Source: Atherinomorus stipes (Eukaryota; Chordata; Actinopteri; Atheriniformes; Atherinidae). Taken from it: 64,000 nucleotides of DNA. Positions 45,460 to 57,511 of the stretch are shown piece by piece. Positions within the stretch are counted from its first letter, which is position 1. Each line of letters begins with the position of its first letter. The position numbers and the translations under genes are program-made. The DNA is taken from positions 248,001-312,000 of the forward strand of contig JALJCO010012653.1 in the NCBI GenBank assembly GCA_023101725.1, given 5' to 3'. The notes beneath the pieces were generated by a model that did no database searches, was not told the origin of the DNA, and saw only the letters and a list, made by a program, of their open reading frames with translations.

Positions 45460-46007
45460 TAGGGATGCGTGATATTGGCTTTTTTTACCGATATCCGATA
45501 TTGTCTAACTCTTAAATTCCGATATCAACCGTTACCGATATAGTATGCAGAGGACTGTGAGGTTGTATCTCTCAGAATATGAGTGATACAACTATATTCT
45601 GCTCCAAGAACAAAGATCCCAAAATATCCCTAACTCAGCCAGAGGAGTTCATTTTGGACATCTGGCTGCCATATATCAGATACTAGCAGGTAGTATCCAA
45701 CATGTGGCTAATTATAGCCTAATGTTTCTGACAACTTGGTAGCTTAACTAACAACTAAAAATCAGACATATTACAAGCAGCTTCAAAGCAACTCAGTCTG
45801 TAGCAGTAGCAGGTGCACTATAGTCACATGACTCTGAAAGGAATGCTGGGATATGAAGTTCTTCCAGAATAACAGGGACTTTTATGCATGCTGGACTGGT
45901 ACTAAAAATATTGGTCCAAAAAACTGATACTGATATTTTGCGATATCATATTTTAATGCCAATATTGTCCGATAATATTGTTAGGCTGATAATATCAGAC
46001 ATCCCTA
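45460..46007. mobile_element. hAT MITE with 8-bp target duplication
   Basis: The ends TAGGGATGCGTGATATTGGC and, on the minus strand, TAGGGATGTCTGATATTATC are inverted repeats. The flanks carry an identical 8-mer, CTTATAAC, at 45452-45459 and 46008-46015, which is the target-duplication length of the hAT superfamily. Internal CCGATATCCGATAT and CGATAATATTG words are typical of this teleost family. At 548 bp it has no transposase. Confidence 0.9.
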
Positions 46008-46015
46008 CTTATAAC

Positions 46016-47227
46016 AATTTCAGAAAATGCAGTGTTGTCGTATAGTCACAATGCTGATATTTAATGTTATCTACTATGCTAATACATTAAAAATACATAG
46101 CATGTGATTTTCTGCTCTGGCTATAATGCTATATCCTTTAAAACGCATAAGGAAAGGGCCAAATAAATATAATTTCACTGTGATGCTGGTGCCCAGTATA
46201 GCCACTCCGTTTAAATACCACCATCAGTGGGATCAAGAAAGATTTATGCTTTGAAGATTCTGCGCTGAGGAATATTCTCTCTGACATTAATAAAAGACAG
46301 CATTTATATAGTCTAAGCCCAAACATGAGGCTTTGAAGGCAATAAATGAGCATATACATGTTTTGTGCAGTTTTTTTTCAATAATGATAAAGCAGCTGGG
46401 CAAAATGTTTGCACCAGGGGCAGGAGGCAGGTGAGGCTGTTTAGGGGAGCCAGTTTCTTTCTCTGTCTGTGCTTATAAGGAGAAATGAATGATTGTGCTC
46501 TATCTACTCCCTCTGTCCCTCTGCACTATGGTCTGTGATCAACAGTCATGTAGGGAAATACATCTGTGTGTGAGTCTGTGTGTCTGCTGTTTTTAGTTAG
46601 CCCATCTGGAGCTGTACAAACCAAATCAGATTTTGCTCTTTCAGACTCTGAACCTTTCGTTCCAAAGTCCCTTGTCAAAAGCATATATTCACAGATTAAA
46701 CATTCTCCATAAAACAACAAGAAGAGATGCTGATGCTGCAAATATTTGCATCTGCTGACAAAAGATGGTAGACATTCACAATCTAGTGTCAACAGGCCGT
46801 TTTCTCTCTCTGATCAGGGTTTTATTCCCACTTAAATTTTATGCTATGTATTTGATTGTTTGTATGTGATGATTGTACAGTATCTGGTGTTTTTTCTTTT
46901 CTTTTTTTTTTAGTTTATGCCAGAATATTGTAATTTTTTCTGGCATTCTGCTCCGTGGATCTTAAACTGCCTTGATTTATGGTGCAACTGTTCATGTTTT
47001 CTAACTGATAAAGGGTTCTACAAATCTCTCTCCATAGTACATGGATGGATTGATAAGTTAGGGACACTGAGGCTTCATTAGCGGCTTCTTAATTTTCTTA
47101 AACTATTAAAATCTTTATTATTTCTCACAATAGCATCGAACACTAACACATGTACTCCACCATGTTCAGCAAAGACCAGATGTTTTGAAAATAACAGGAA
47201 ACAATGTCACCATGTATGTACATATAA
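46016..47227. other. Unique intergenic sequence
   Basis: No gene or repeat family is recognised. A T run lies near 46903-46911. Confidence 0.4.
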
Positions 47228-47834
47228 GCTGTGTCTCATGTTGAACTCTACACACTTCGAAGTGTGCGGACTACGTAGGGTACTAAGGGTGCTACATGGT
47301 CTGCGCACTCCGAAGCAACCTTCTGAAATGGTTGGCTGCTGAAGGATTTCCCTTCGTGCTCCAGTCCCGTTGCATAGCAACTGCAGACTGCACAGCGATC
47401 GAGTGGCAGCGTTCTTTCCACTTATTCCTTCAGATACGTTGTATAAACTAAATTGGAAGTGGGCATTTTATTCCATTTCATTTATCTGTCAATACCCTAA
47501 TGTTAACACCCCATTAACCAGTCATTCACACCTGAATAACGTCAAACAAATGCATTTTCTGAGGCAAAAACTCTCTTTTTAAGCTTGCCACAATAAGTTT
47601 TCCAAGTTTCTAGCTGGTAAATATTTCATTTAACACATAAAAATCCACGAATATATCAAAATATTACACTCGTGGCTCTGCTGCTTATTCCCTCCCAACT
47701 TGGGAGCAATGAATTCTGGGACTGGCGAGGCCATGAAGGATAAATTACCAGTATCCTTCGTTTCAGGCCAAACGGAGTGCAAGTTTGTAGGGTGGATTCA
47801 AAGGCTCCTTCAGTGGCTTGTGAAATGGGACAGC
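47228..47834. mobile_element. MITE with GCTGTGTCTCAT / GCTGTCCCATTTC ends
   Basis: The left end GCTGTGTCTCATGTTGAAC and, on the minus strand, GCTGTCCCATTTCACAAGCC are imperfect inverted repeats. CTTCGAAGTG, ACTCCGAAGC and CCTTCTGAA words follow, as in a common teleost MITE family (probably hAT). No clear target duplication. Non-coding. Confidence 0.45.
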
Positions 47835-48399
47835 AGTTGACACGCCGCTGTGACGTATGTAGCCATCGAATCTGCATTTCAAAGTGCACAGACCCCAAAA
47901 TAAGACACAGCTATGAATGTAATTTTTTTAAGTTATCTGAGAATGTCTTTAATAGTCAATAGAAAATAGTCTTGATGAATGAATACCTGAAAATGAATTT
48001 ATATCAAATGGCTGAATCAAATTTGATCAAAACCAAACCAGACTACTGTGAATCAAATAGATTCAGGAAATTAGTGGTGATACCCAGTCCATGTGGTCGT
48101 TCACATAATTTGAATTTGACCACCATCAGACTCCAGTATGAACAGGCTATAACCCTGAAATGACCCACATGTGGAGAAGATGTCAAGATGTGACACTTGC
48201 TGGTAGATATGGATGCTACACATGTTAGTATGTGTGTATCAATGTTGCAGTTACTGTGTAACTGAAGGCTACAAAAGATATACAGTAATAATCTTTTGTC
48301 TATTGTTTGTAATGAATCTTGCTGTGCCTCCAAGCACCAAGGTTTGTTTTTTTTTTAGTAGTATTGCACTTTAAGGTAGTTCTCCTTTGGCTTCATAGC
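47835..48399. other. Unique sequence
   Basis: No gene or repeat is recognised. Confidence 0.4.
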
Positions 48400-48631
48400 T
48401 TAAAGGTAGAGTCCAAAGTCCCCCCACTGTTTCTATTTGCAAACAGCAGCATTCAAACTTAGCGCCCCTCCCTCTCAGGCTAATGGGCGCCTCGTTCTTC
48501 AAACTATTCAGCTTCAAGCCTCTCCTTCAGAGCTCAGAAGCGGGTAAAAGCCGAACTAATATTAGCCCTGGTTGTCCTACTTGCATTATCTAAAGCTCTT
48601 ACCTTTTTTTTTCGGTGCATCTGCCGTTTTT

Positions 48632-48667
<36 letters not shown>

Positions 48668-48966
48668 TTTTTTTTCCTTCAAGAGTTCGACTGACTGGCG
48701 TCTGCTCCAATCATGAGCTTATTCCCACACGGCGTCATGTCCTTAAATCTGTCATTGACTGGTGATATAAACAGAAATCTCCACCCAGAAACGTCCCAAA
48801 CACAACAAAACAAAGCTAAAGAGCGAATTACAGGCAGGGGAAGAGAGAGTCGCATTCAAACGTGCCACGGCATGCGAGTAGAGGCCCAAAGGCGCAGTTT
48901 GAGACGGATTTCCGCTTGCACAAGTCTGTTTATTTTCAGCGGGGAAACTTCGGACTCTACCTTTAA
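48400..48966. mobile_element. T2-type MITE, 567 bp, containing (TTTC)n
   Basis: The left end is TTAAAGGTAGAGTCCAAAGT and the right end on the minus strand is TTAAAGGTAGAGTCCGAAGT, a near-perfect inverted repeat. TTAA occurs at both edges (48400-48403 and 48963-48966). A (TTTC)n array occupies about 48630-48668 inside the element. No transposase. Confidence 0.8.
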
Positions 48967-49037
48967 AGACACTACTTCATCCATCAGTTATGTAGTCCAT
49001 ACCAGCTGGTAACAGCCTACAGTATATTTTCGGGCAA

Positions 49038-49362
49038 TATCTCAGCCATCATTTCCATGTGGGGCCCATAAGGGTTAAATTGTGGCTGCATATGAGGGAC
49101 CCAAGTGGGTTTGTCCACGGTTTCCATGGTGGCCCCACCTGTGTTTTTCCATGTGGGTTTCCACATATGGGGCCCATGTAACTTAAACTATGAGATCTGC
49201 CAATTTGCCCAGTTCAAGCCCATGCTCATCCAAACACCTACAGGCTATATGGGTAAACACTGGTGGTGCCACCATGGAAACTGTGGACAAACCCACTTGG
49301 GTCCCTCATATGAAGCCAGAATTTAACCCTTGGGCCCCACATGGACGTGCTGGCTGGGATCA
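49038..49362. mobile_element. Palindromic MITE with about 115-bp arms
   Basis: The left arm has CAGCCATCATTTCCATGTGG, then GGGTTAAATT, CATATGAGGGACCCAAGTGG and GTTTCCATGGTGG. The right arm has the inverted complements of these words in reverse order, ending GGACGTGCTGGCTGGGATC. The arms match over about 115 bp with few differences and are separated by a centre of about 90 bp. Non-coding. Confidence 0.8.
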
Positions 49363-49818
49363 CTTTGTTCCTTAAGACAGGATAGTGTGTTAATACAGCA
49401 TCCAGTCTGCTCTCAGTCCCACATGAGAAATAGAAATATTAGTTCTTCCCAGAGATCATATTTCTGTTTTACATAGTCTATAATTCCATTCTCCTGTCAA
49501 ATATGCTTAAGGAGAAGTAGTTTTTAAATGACAGTAAATATAATTACGGCTAAAGCTTGTGGCAAGCAACCATTAAAAATACTAGATGACCACAGGACAA
49601 GACAGTCGTTTTTACAGTTATCTTTAACACAGACCACCACTCTTGCCACACGCCCACTTACACATTGTTTTTTGTGAACCCTTTCCCAACCACCTGCTGC
49701 TGAGGTTTTGGTCCATGCAGCAATCCAAGATCATTTAGCCCACCCAGCAGATTATTTTGTAGGGTGGCTGTTGGATAATTTCTCTGTTTGTAGCATTGAC
49801 TGTTTACCTCTGCACTAA
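49363..49818. other. Unique sequence
   Basis: No gene or repeat is recognised. Confidence 0.4.
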
Positions 49819-49969
49819 TTTTTTTTTTTTTTTTTTTTTTTTGTTATACTGGTATGATCCCCGAGGGGAAATTAGGGCTCTGCATTTTACCCATCTCTGT
49901 ACTCGGTGAGTATCAGAGAGCAGTGGGCTGCTACTTAAAGCGCCCGGGGAGCAGATGGTGGGGGGGTTA
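49819..49969 (-). mobile_element. SINE, 5'-truncated
   Basis: It matches the SINE at 37902-38151 from CCCTAATTTCCCCTCGGGG to the GCGCTTTAAGTAGCAGCC block, with a 24-nt poly(A) on the minus strand (49842-49819). The tRNA-like head is missing. The breakpoint is in the G run near 49960-49966. Confidence 0.85.
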
Positions 49970-52059
49970 ATTCAAGCACTGTTTGAGCCAGTACTAAAAC
50001 ATCATGATTATTAACACACCATCATTTCGGGGATGTTTTTTTTTAATAAAAAAAAAAGAAGCAATCACTTCTTTACCATTTTTGAGTCGCTTTCAAGTTT
50101 TAATTTTAAAACATGACAAAACAAACAGACATGTCAACAACTTGTCTGATATTAACTTGATAATTGTCAGTTTTGATAATTAGATAAACCTCTTAGATCA
50201 TGCAAAATAATAACACAAAAATGTGCACCAATATGATGGTACATTATTAATTTGGAATTGCATGCATTTCAACACATGCACCTCTGTAATGTAAATTAAT
50301 CTAAAAAATTGGAAGAGTACTAGCAGTCACTGATTGTTACCAACCGAATGACATGCATCATTTAATGGATTTAATCCAGCTGCACATGTGGTCTGGCAGA
50401 ATTGGGTCCACTGCTATGGCCACCAATCCAGTCGCGAGGACACTCACTGAATTACACATTTACCTATTTCTAAGCAAGGACATCAGTTTTGCCAAATGTT
50501 CACCATTTTCTTGGCAAGTACATCCATTTAACCCAACCTTCACCTGTTTCCAGGACTCAATAAAGACCAGGCATGAATGTGTAGAGCCTCTTGCTCCACT
50601 GGATATGACAATCGTCTGGCCTGCCAGGGTGCAACACACAACCTCTGCTGCCAAATTAGACCTACTGTTCCACTGAGCCAACTGATAAAGGGATGCTGAG
50701 ATGCAATTACCATAAAAGCCCCCCCACCCCCCACTACTACCACTTCTCTGTGTACACTACACCCCACAGTACCCATGACCTCCATCTGCCTCTTAAGAAA
50801 ATCCTCACCTCTTTTCTGCCCCACAATTTCCCTCAAATAGTTATTGTGCACTCCACACTTGGTTTTTTATTGGAAGCAGGGATCCCTGAATTTAAATCTA
50901 TTTTATGGCTCCACATCTCAGTGAGTGTGGTTCCACAGTACGTGCATCATGAGGGTTTTCTTGCCGCAGAGGTCCTTGTGAGACATAGTTGATCCCAGCA
51001 CAGTTGAGACTCCCAAGTCCCTTCAAGTTACATCTTGCTGGGCTGCGACCTCTGTGATTTAGCACTTTCTTCTCCCACAGCAGCCTGCTGTCTATCTTCT
51101 TCCTCTCATTATTGTTTTTATTCTAGTCTGATTCTGTCATCCCTTGATCTGCTGAATGCTGCAGTTACACTCAAGGTTGTGTCTGAAATGGGGACGATAA
51201 TAGGAAACAAAGAGAACACGTTGGTGGGAGCATAAAGGTGTTGACGTAATGGAGAAAGAAAACACTACTCGGAGGTAACCTTTAAGCAACATGGTCATTA
51301 ACACCTCCATTATGAACTCTTCAGAATGAGCAGCTCTATTAGTCATTCACAGCCCACACTTTTTTTCAAGTCAACCATAGATTTTTTTTAAACAAGACAA
51401 CAGAATAGTGGAAAAACCTCTTTGTTTTCTTTTAAACAACAATCAGTCTTCATCATCACTGCCACCAGCTGCTTATCCATTTTTTAAATAAAATGATTTG
51501 CCAGTATGTATTTACAGTGTTGACTGTAAACTGACGGGGTAGGTCTAAGCTGAACATGTAGAACCAAATACAAAAGGAACTAAATGCTTATTGTTCATTG
51601 TTTGATATAAAATGAAAGAAGAGAATAAAGAAACTCCTGTTGCTGAAAACTTGCAATTAAGGAAATAAGTTCAAAGTATTTCTGTTTCACTAATGATGAA
51701 TTAATTTCTTCCTATTTAATAATGAGCTGACTACCCAAACCCCATTTTTGTTTTAGTTAAAGATTTTAGTGTGTCCATTTGTAACCAGGTTTTACTTTGA
51801 GGTTTAGTCATTGTGTGAGAACTACAGCATTTAAATTGAATCGCATGTTCTCTCTATGCATTTCTACTTTAAATTCACCTCTCAGCTGTACTTCAAGTGA
51901 TACAGCCGTTTCATTATTCAAAGTGAGAAATCAAAAAGACAAGGAGTCATTAACACCTTTACCAGATGTAATGGAAAAAGTGATTCGTTAGAGGTCTGAA
52001 AATAGGTCTTCTTTCCCTACTAATAATTATAGCTTTGAAACATATTATCTTACAGGTAG
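49970..52059. other. Unique intergenic sequence
   Basis: Two kilobases without a recognisable gene, RNA or repeat family. Short frames near 50353-50676 and 50540-50851 overlap on opposite strands and lack motifs. Confidence 0.4.
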
Positions 52060-52340
52060 TGTCTCCACTGCTGCGCTAACAAGGCCTCCTGAAACTCCAA
52101 AAGAGCCGTCAGAAGCCTTAATTACATAGATAGGCACATATATTACTACCCATCAACTTCAGCTGCTCCAATATTAATTATACTGTACAACATTCATTTT
52201 CTTCCACTCATTTTCGTCAGGCTTTGCCTTTTATTAAGTTAACTTTCCTCCACTTTTATTCTGAGCCATATATAGCATATTTCTAATTCATCCAATTACA
52301 GCTAATACCAGGTGATTCAGGGAAGAAATAATTCAGAATA
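52060..52340. promoter_or_regulatory. Candidate conserved noncoding element
   Basis: Non-repetitive block with GAAGCCTTAATTACATAG, CTCCAATATTAATTATAC, CTTTTATTAAGTTAAC and CATCCAATTACAGC. Several ATTA/TAATTA homeodomain-type cores occur within 280 bp, with no frame or transposon signature. This is the best-looking enhancer candidate of the window by motif density, but conservation is untested. Confidence 0.33.
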
Positions 52341-52596
52341 CAAAAGTTTCTGAAAAAAAAAAATCAGCATAGTAAAAATGTGTTTGGCTGATAGTTACCA
52401 TTTGTTAACAGATCAGTCATGTATGATAATACTAACATTTTATAACATGGTTATGTTGAGGACCTCAATAATAGTAATAAAAAGATACTCCTAAACTTCC
52501 TTTAGTCCATGTAGGATCATGCAATATGTAAAACTGACAAAAATATTCATAGTTTTGTGTTCTCTGTTCAGGCATCAATAGTAAAAAATGTAAGGG

Positions 52597-52643
52597 TTGA
52601 TTTTACCTTGACAGTTTTGCCGAAACTGTCAAGGTAAAATCAA
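52597..52643. repeat. Perfect 21-bp inverted repeat with 5-nt loop
   Basis: TTGATTTTACCTTGACAGT plus TT (52597-52617) is perfectly complementary to 52623-52643, with loop TGCCG. Neither flank continues the pairing. It does not resemble the known MITE ends in this window. Confidence 0.9.
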
Positions 52644-53402
52644 ACTAGTTTTAAGTAGACAAGTAAGTAAACTACTTATAAGTAGACACAATGAACAGTT
52701 TTGAGCTATGACAAAAATGTTATTAGAATAAATGCCTTATTCAGCATGCAATGAAACCTCCATGGCAGAACAAAAATACACTGTTTAAATAGTTGTGAAT
52801 GAGTTAAATATAGTAATGTCATCATGTACATCATCCTCTATCACATCATCCAATAAACATGTTTACAAAGCAACAATAAATCAACTTCTTGTGCTAACTT
52901 TATAATTCACTTTATTCCTATTTTACATATTTCATCTTAGTGTAATCAATCTTAAACTTTTCAGTAAAGTATAATAAAACTTGTATTTTTGAGGCATAAA
53001 CAAGCACTACACGAATCTGTGCACTACACCTAAACATCTCGTGCAAATATGAGCAAAGTCAATTTGAGCTGGGGTCGTGCATGGTGATGCTCTCTCTGAT
53101 ATTGTAGTGGTCACGGTCTGTTTGTATGTGCCGTGGATGTGAGCAGATCCAGCCAGGGGAGTTAGAGCAGGGGTGGAGTTGGGATGGAGGGGCTGCTAGA
53201 TGGGCCGAGGGTTTCTTTGAAGTCTGGATTCCAATTAAACCCCTGACTGAGTTCTAAGCGCACAAGAAAAATGACTGAGGTACATGACATGGCCAGGTCC
53301 CCTCGTCCAGCCAAGCCTTTCCATTTTAGCCTCTTTGTCTCCCTGCAGCTCCTAATATTTATGATCACCCCTCCTGACAAAACCCCCACACAGGGCCTAC
53401 AA
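52644..53402. other. Unique sequence
   Basis: No gene or repeat family is recognised. Confidence 0.4.
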
Positions 53403-53470
53403 CCCCCCCCCCCCCCCCCCCCCCCACCACCACCACACACACACACAGATGCGCGCACACACACACACGC
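53403..53470 (+). repeat. Poly(C) followed by (CA)n
   Basis: A run of 23 C, then CCACCACCAC, then CA repeats with GCGCGC interruptions. Frames translated through it are low-complexity. Confidence 0.9.
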
Positions 53471-56400
53471 ACCACCATATGAGCAGAAAAAAAACATGGA
53501 CAGGACTTAAAAACAAGGTTGACAGAGAGGAGAACCAATGTCACATTCTGAGGTTTCAATACTTAAGAAGCACCCTCTCTGGAAGGGAGAGTAAAAAGAG
53601 GAAAGTCAAAGAGGAAGACCAATCAGAGAACATAAAAGAGAAAGAGAGAAAAACATTGGCAACCTTTAAGAGCAGCAACCTGTGAAAAATACACAAAACT
53701 AAAATAGAAAAAAAAAACCTCATATCCTGAGCTACTTTTATTGACATTAAATCAAAATTTAGCCATATATTTATTTGTTTCTGTAATGTAAAACATCCCT
53801 TTTAACACTTGCGTCTATCTAAAAGAAAAAAATACAGGGAAAGGGCCACAAAGAGTTTTAAAAAAAAAAAAAATCAAACACAGCTAGGTGGAGACTGGTT
53901 CATTTAAAGTTACATTCAAATCAATAACAAATATATTCTCTATTCCCATCCAAAAAAGGCAAATTATGCAAATGACACCTATTCTTCATTTTCCTAGAAA
54001 CACATGCAAGTAGTTCTTTTGATTAAACTCAGTCACTTGACCCAAAGGGTCACCTTTGGCCCCCATAGTAAAAAGAAATGTCTGGAATGGGACTGTAGCA
54101 CAACACCAATTTACCTCAGAAAGCACAGCGATACATCTTTACAAAACCCTGAATCAGGCTGCTGCTACTCACAGTTTTGTTTTCTCTTGAAAAAGTGATG
54201 GTAAAACAGTGAAGGTGCACCCTAGCTGGGGGACATGTTTTTGTTGAAAGTGAATGGAAAGAAATGTTGGATTTCAGAGGTATCACTCCTGCAAGGCAAC
54301 CGCAGGCAATTCATACAGTACCAGGCACTGTGTCTACAACACACTGCAGATCTTCTGTTTTTATTTCTGCACCTTTCGCACATGAATTCTATTCACTCAC
54401 ACACTCTGAACAACACACAGTAGGTAACGATACATACTCCATAATTCATTCAGCGTTGAATTTCATTTCCTTTGCTCTTTTTTAAAAAAAAACACTGCAC
54501 ACACCCTCACCTCGCACCACACAGACAATAGAGTACAAGATGCAAAAAGTACCAACGTGTATTGTGTCACTTCGAACTGAGTAGTCAAACATGTAACAAT
54601 TCAAATACATAAACTAAATATACAAACATGCTCTGGAATAACATATTGAAAAGTGTCACAGACACCTGGTCAAGTGTTCATGTGATTCCCAAAGGAACCA
54701 CCCTGAATAAACTCCGTCCTGTGGGAGAAGGGGAAAACATGGAGGCAGCAGATTTGAGAGGAAATATGAGGTTTGTATGATGTTGGTCTCAAGCAGAGAT
54801 GGATCCAGATGAAACAAGAAGGGGTTAAAACTGGGAGCCGGCAACCTTTTATCACACAGGAGGGAGACAAGGAGCTGAGAGGTGCAGAATGGTAAATATT
54901 TCAGGATGATGGGTGACATAAACAAAAGGTTTATTTTCATTCCTACTTTTTAAGTTGCAAAATTTGAAGTTGGTGATTCATAAAAGAAGTCCTTGCTGAC
55001 ACACCGACGTGACACCGAAGAATAGACCCCTGCAACTCAATGTCAAATTATAAGTACTGCCATCAAAAATAGACGTTTCCTTTAAAACTTAAAAATGATC
55101 ATCTGAAGATCATCAAATTCATTTAACATTGCAAAATATGAAATGATCATTAAGCTGCAGATTTACTTTGTACTGTATATAAGCACAAGAATAATAAACA
55201 AATGTAAAGATCAGTATATCCCAAAGATAAGATTCACATCTGAAAAGATTAAGAATCATGAATCTTCAGGGACTTAATTATTGAAATTTTCCTCAACATT
55301 TTTTTCACTTTACTGCACATCTTAGTTATTTGATAGTTCAGCTACTTTCTCTTGATGTTTAAAGTTTTTGAAGATTTTTTTTTAGTTTGTATAAATGAAT
55401 CACTTTCCCGTCTGCAAAGCGAGACCTCCTCCCATCAGAGACACGGCACTTGGCCTCAGCTCCGTGTCAGGGAGCAGTCTGTCAGTGCGCCTGTGAAAGC
55501 CAGATAACCCTTTGATGGAGAGTACCGGTGGTTACTGTTGTCGGTACCCTCCACCTTCCCTCCCAACACATATGAAGATTTATTGAAGGAGAGGGCTGAG
55601 CAGCGGGAGCCTGCACTAACATGGCAGGCCACGATGGCAACAGGAAAGGAGGCAGGAAGAACAGAGGCAGGAGGTGGACACACCAGGGGGTGATGGGAGC
55701 TCCTCTAACCTGCCTGTAGAGGACACATTGCTCAGGTAGAACTGCCATGATTATCTGACTGTTGTGAAGAACAAATAATCAAAGGACCACTCTGCCTCTT
55801 TTCAAACAAAGGATCAACAACAAAGTCAAAATGTAGGAGTCTTGGAGAGCAGAATAATGTATATGTTTGTATATATACGTAGAGAGAGAGAAAAGATATT
55901 ATGAATATCCATTATTTCTGACACAGATATGCATGAGTCAAGGTTTTTTTTTTTTAAAGTAGCACTGATAGTGAAATTCAAAATTACAACATGTCATGTG
56001 ATACACTGTACTGTACTATATGGGTCAAAGAATAAACAATATGTAGGACGGTCTGTTTAGAAAATGATCATACATATGTATGAAGCATGTTTGAAGGCAC
56101 ACACTTCAACCACTTTTTTTAACAAGCATATAAAACTATTAAGTATAAATAAGATAAAGATATTTCAGCAGGAAAAAGTCAAATGTCTGATATGTGAATT
56201 GACATATACAGTAATTATTCACAGGAACGATTGGTAAATACTATCATACTGAGTAACTAATTTTCTCTTGGTCATTTTCACTTTCAACCTCTCTTACTTC
56301 CTATAATCTCATACACAACCTCTTCCACTGCTCACATCATCTCATGCTGCTTGTGACTTTTAAGTATGCATATGACAAATTCTCCTAAAGTTAGAAGGAA

Positions 56401-57349
56401 GCAAAGCAAAGAGAGATTACATGAGAAAGAGAGGCAGAGAACACAGCAGCGACTCATAGTGCCCTCTTCTGCTTGCAGGTTGTATAATGCAGGTTTCCTT
56501 CATTTTGAACATCAAAACAGCCCATGTGAAAAGCACCCGGTTTGTGGCAAAAGTCCTCCTTCTTCTTTTGCAGTTATGATAATGATGATGATTTAGACCT
56601 TATTTCTATGTATTATACTGTATATAATAGGAGTTTCTCATTATGCACAAACCTTAAAACACATCCTTCATCAAAAACCTGGGGGAAAAAATGGTATTTT
56701 ATCAGCTATGGGACTGCCACCATCTGATTAAAAGTGGTTGCTCTGACATAGCATTGATGGATGCTTGACATTCAGGTCATCAACAAAACAGTTGGCCTGA
56801 CAGCTGGTTTATTTTTCAGACAGAAGATCATGACATTTGCACTGCAAAACACCTACAGTAAAAAAAAAGGTGCCAACATGATCATTCCTATCCCCTGGCT
56901 TGATTAAGAAAACTTAAATATTTAATCATCATAATAATCTGATAAACAATTATATTTTTATTCACATTATACAACGTTCACCTGTTTTAGCTGAAGTCTC
57001 TAAATATGTTTTTTTCTAAAGACAGTATAGTCTGCCTCTTTGAGAATAAAAAGCAAATAAATAAATATGTCATTGTGAAATGCACAAAGAAATAGAAAAT
57101 GTGGAGTGATTGAAGTTGTTGGACTGAATAGAATGTACTGTATTGTGAATCTTTTTTGTGTGCATACAAAGAATCAATGTATTGGTGTCCTCACAGACTC
57201 TTTATAGTAATGCTACTGTATGTGCATAAATGTGATCTTCTCTTCAAAATCTCGAATGTCTAAACAAGAAACCGTTACTGGACAGATTTCTTTGGGAGTG
57301 TGAAATGATGACCCAATTTTAAACCCATATTTGATTACCTGGTTTTATT
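53471..57349. other. Unique intergenic sequence
   Basis: No gene is supportable. There is an A run at about 53859-53872, a short GA tract at 55881-55891 and a T run at 55944-55955. 55480-55620 is GC-balanced with a short inverted GAGTACCGG / CGGTACCCTC pair and could be regulatory. Confidence 0.4.
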
Positions 57350-57480
57350 AAGATTGGATCCAAAGAGAGCAGTCCCGCATTTGAATTTAATGAAGGCTGT
57401 GTGGCTGACAGGAGGCTTTTGATTTATACACTGTTATTAAATCCGACAAGAAAGCCAGCCAGGTAAGAAGGCAGGACGAT
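57350..57480. promoter_or_regulatory. Candidate conserved noncoding element
   Basis: Non-repetitive block with GCATTTGAATTTAATGAAGG, GGCTTTTGATTTATACACTG and TTATTAAATCC. A CAGGTAAGAA word near 57459 looks like a splice donor, but no open frame with an acceptor precedes it, so it is not called an exon. Confidence 0.28.
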
Positions 57481-57487
57481 GTTGGGA

Positions 57488-57511
57488 GGAGAGAGAGAGA
57501 GAGAGAGAGAG
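57488..57511 (+). repeat. (GA)n microsatellite
   Basis: About 12 GA units. Confidence 0.9.

Noticed and set aside
52597..52643. MicroRNA precursor
   Set aside because: The arms pair perfectly over 21 bp with a 5-nt loop and no extended lower stem, unlike typical metazoan precursors. Reported instead as an unexplained hairpin.
57365..57470. Possible host exon ending at a CAGGTAAGAA donor-like word
   Set aside because: The frames before it contain stops and no acceptor with a polypyrimidine tract was found. A noncoding block fits better.
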